Assembly: GCA_900542905.1 (NCBI GenBank)
Contig: UQPF01000029.1
Coordinates: 1-7,059, forward strand
Source of the DNA: an uncultured Collinsella sp.
GTDB taxonomy: Bacteria; Actinomycetota; Coriobacteriia; Coriobacteriales; Coriobacteriaceae
Length of the DNA stretch: 7,059 bases
Direction of reading: 5' to 3'
The notes under the pieces were generated by a model. It worked only from the letters and a program-made list of their open reading frames with translations. It made no database searches and had not been told where the DNA came from. The position numbers and the translations under genes are program-made. The number at the start of each line of letters is the position of its first letter. The stretch's first letter is position 1. Shown piece by piece: positions 6,419 through 7,059 of the stretch.

Positions 6419-6823
6419 CTATTCCGCCTTTTTAACGCGCGGCTTGCGACCGCGCGGCTTATCGACCAGTGCGGACTCACCGCCCTCACGGTACTGACGG
6501 CACCAAGCCTTGACCGAAGACTCGCTGGGAATCTTGTGCTTGATCATGGCCTCGCGAACCGTCAAGCCGCTTTCCAGACGGTCCTTAACCACAGCGAGCT
6601 TTACGTCGTACGAATAGGTGTGATGATGCGAACCGGCATTGAGAACGGCGTCGGCACCGCCCACGGCATACGCGCGGGCCCACTGACGAGCCGTGGCCTG
6701 GGGAATGCCAAGCTCCGCGGCGAGGGCGCGATGGCCGACCCCCTCTTGGAGGATCTCGACGGCGCGCTGCCTAACCTCGGGCGCATGCGTGCGAGTCCTA
6801 GTTGCTTCCGACATACCTGCCAC
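6419..6823 (-). CDS. Orphan double helix-turn-helix protein, IS150/IS3 OrfA-like
   Basis: A protein of 134 residues (GTG start at 6823) or 131 (ATG at 6814). Two helix-turn-helix units are visible. Residues about 14-55 contain RALAAELGIPQATARQWARA, and residues about 72-116 contain REAMIKHKIPSESSVKAWCR; each ends in a matching YAVGGADAV/YREGGESAL turn. The protein finishes with a basic tail, RGRKPRVKKAE. Paired HTH_28-type units with this spacing are known from OrfA (InsJ) of IS150-group elements, where they bind the element's ends. A full OrfA continues with a leucine-zipper segment of roughly 50 residues and is followed by the OrfB transposase; both are missing here, and a clean terminator follows instead. 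It may therefore be a cut-down IS remnant or a domesticated DNA-binding protein. AAGG lies 7 nt before the GTG, slightly favouring that start. No inverted repeats framing an IS were found. Confidence 0.8.
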   Translation of the reverse strand: MAGMSEATRTRTHAPEVRQRAVEILQEGVGHRALAAELGIPQATARQWARAYAVGGADAVLNAGSHHHTYSYDVKLAVVKDRLESGLTVREAMIKHKIPSESSVKAWCRQYREGGESALVDKPRGRKPRVKKAE

Positions 6824-6845
6824 TTCTTAACCTTAACCGTTAATC
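6824..6845. repeat. Short TTAACC tandem motif in the HTH gene leader
   Basis: The plus strand reads CTTAACCTTAACCGTTAATC: two TTAACC hexamers and an 11-bp inverted repeat TTAACCGTTAA, between the candidate promoter and the start codon. It could be an autoregulatory operator for the DNA-binding protein it precedes, but it is short and could be chance. Confidence 0.3.
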
Positions 6846-6864
6846 TGCTTTCTTACGTGCAAGT

Positions 6865-6893
6865 TAGATAGTAGCATTTTACTGTTTGCTCAA
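6865..6893 (-). promoter_or_regulatory. Candidate promoter of the double-HTH gene
   Basis: On the minus strand TTGAGC (6888-6893) is followed by a 17-nt spacer and TATCTA (6865-6870), about 42 nt before the GTG at 6823. Spacing is ideal and the -35 matches 4 of 6, but the -10 matches only 3 of 6; TACTAT, 3 nt closer to the -35, is an alternative. The surrounding DNA is AT-rich, as expected for a promoter. Confidence 0.35.
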
Positions 6894-6899
6894 AGCAGT
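6881..6899. repeat. Small imperfect hairpin
   Basis: ACTGTTT (6881-6887) pairs with AAGCAGT (6893-6899) around a 5-nt loop, with one G-T wobble. It overlaps the candidate -35 of the HTH gene. No T-run follows on either strand, so it is not an obvious terminator. Confidence 0.3.
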
Positions 6900-6959
6900 T
6901 AATTAAAATAGACGCGGCGTTATCTGGGCATTCCTTGATTGGCAACTTCATCCGAACAC

Positions 6960-6999
6960 TTCCCATATTCATCCGTACATGTACGGATGAATATGGGAA
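6960..6999. promoter_or_regulatory. Perfect 40-bp palindrome, candidate operator
   Basis: The left half TTCCCATATTCATCCGTACA is matched exactly by its reverse complement on the right, with no central spacer and no mismatch; symmetry ends at 6959/7000. The 8-mer TTCATCCG also occurs once more outside the palindrome (6947-6954), 21 bp before the copy in the left half. The site lies between the divergent gene starts at 6823 and 7051, 51 bp before the latter. No T-run follows, so an operator for a dimeric or tetrameric regulator is more likely than a terminator. Confidence 0.75.
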
Positions 7000-7012
7000 T
7001 CCGATACTCTGA

Positions 7013-7031
7013 GGGCCGGACCGGCCGGCCC
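7013..7031 (+). promoter_or_regulatory. GC hairpin just before a ribosome site
   Basis: GGGCCGG (7013-7019) pairs perfectly with CCGGCCC (7025-7031) around a 5-nt loop, ending 9 nt before the GGAGG at 7041. In the transcript of the gene starting at 7051 it would sit in the 5' leader and could influence translation. The stretch is also simply rich in CCGG repeats, so this may be incidental. Confidence 0.35.
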
Positions 7032-7050
7032 CGGGAGATCGGAGGACGGC

Positions 7051-7059
7051 ATGTCCGGA
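7051..7059 (+). CDS. Likely start of a plus-strand gene (only 3 codons in window)
   Basis: ATG TCC GGA at the right edge is preceded by GGAGG (7041-7045) with a 5-nt spacer, a good though slightly short ribosome site. The gene would be divergent from the double-HTH gene, with the 40-bp palindrome in its upstream region. A competing frame, open from ATGs at about 6987-6995 to the edge, lacks a good ribosome site. Nothing can be said about the product. Confidence 0.4.

Noticed and set aside
6419..6435. AAAAAG near the end of the HTH gene as an IS3-type -1 frameshift site leading to OrfB
   Set aside because: The base before it is T, not A, so slippage would be poor. The -1 frame beyond it reads into the terminator and then a short unrelated peptide with no transposase features.

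Overview
The window holds one complete operon on the minus strand (about 6133 to 528) for a membrane-bound, energy-converting [NiFe] hydrogenase of the Ech type (group 4). A small regulator or transposase-type gene lies to its right, and repeat-rich non-coding DNA lies at both ends. GC-rich coding DNA, strong AGGAGG-type ribosome sites and alanine-rich protein tails suggest a GC-rich anaerobic bacterium. My best guess is a gut Coriobacteriia (Collinsella-like) fermenter, from general resemblance only, with no marker gene to prove it.

Layout from left to right. 1-104: possible 3' end of a plus-strand gene cut by the window edge. 105-527: no convincing gene, but several inverted repeats. These include a 28-nt inverted pair at 288-315 and 414-441 and a strong GC hairpin at 473-506 just past the operon's end. 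528-6133 (minus): the hydrogenase operon. 6134-6418: leader of the operon and an intrinsic terminator for the gene to its right. 6419-6823 (minus): a 134-residue protein with two helix-turn-helix units, like OrfA of IS150/IS3 elements but with no partner OrfB. 6824-7050: AT-rich intergenic DNA with a perfect 40-bp palindrome. 7051: likely start of a plus-strand gene that runs off the window.

In transcription order the operon is echA-echB (fused into one 960-residue membrane protein), echC, echD, echE, echF. The order is the classical echABCDEF one. Gaps are 12, -1, 5 and 7 nt, so the genes are almost certainly co-transcribed and translationally coupled. Electrons from reduced ferredoxin should enter through EchF (two [4Fe-4S] clusters), pass the EchC cluster and reach the NiFe site in EchE, where protons become H2. 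The EchAB membrane arm should couple this to ion movement across the membrane. All four Ni-binding cysteines and the cluster cysteines are present, so the enzyme looks functional. No maturation (hyp) or protease genes are in the window, and the large subunit ends exactly at its last metal-site motif, so it appears not to need C-terminal processing.

The least usual points are the EchA-EchB fusion, the long Ala/Lys-rich tail on EchD beside an acidic tail on EchC, the 28-nt inverted-repeat element after the operon, the perfect 40-bp palindrome, and the orphan double-HTH gene with its own terminator.
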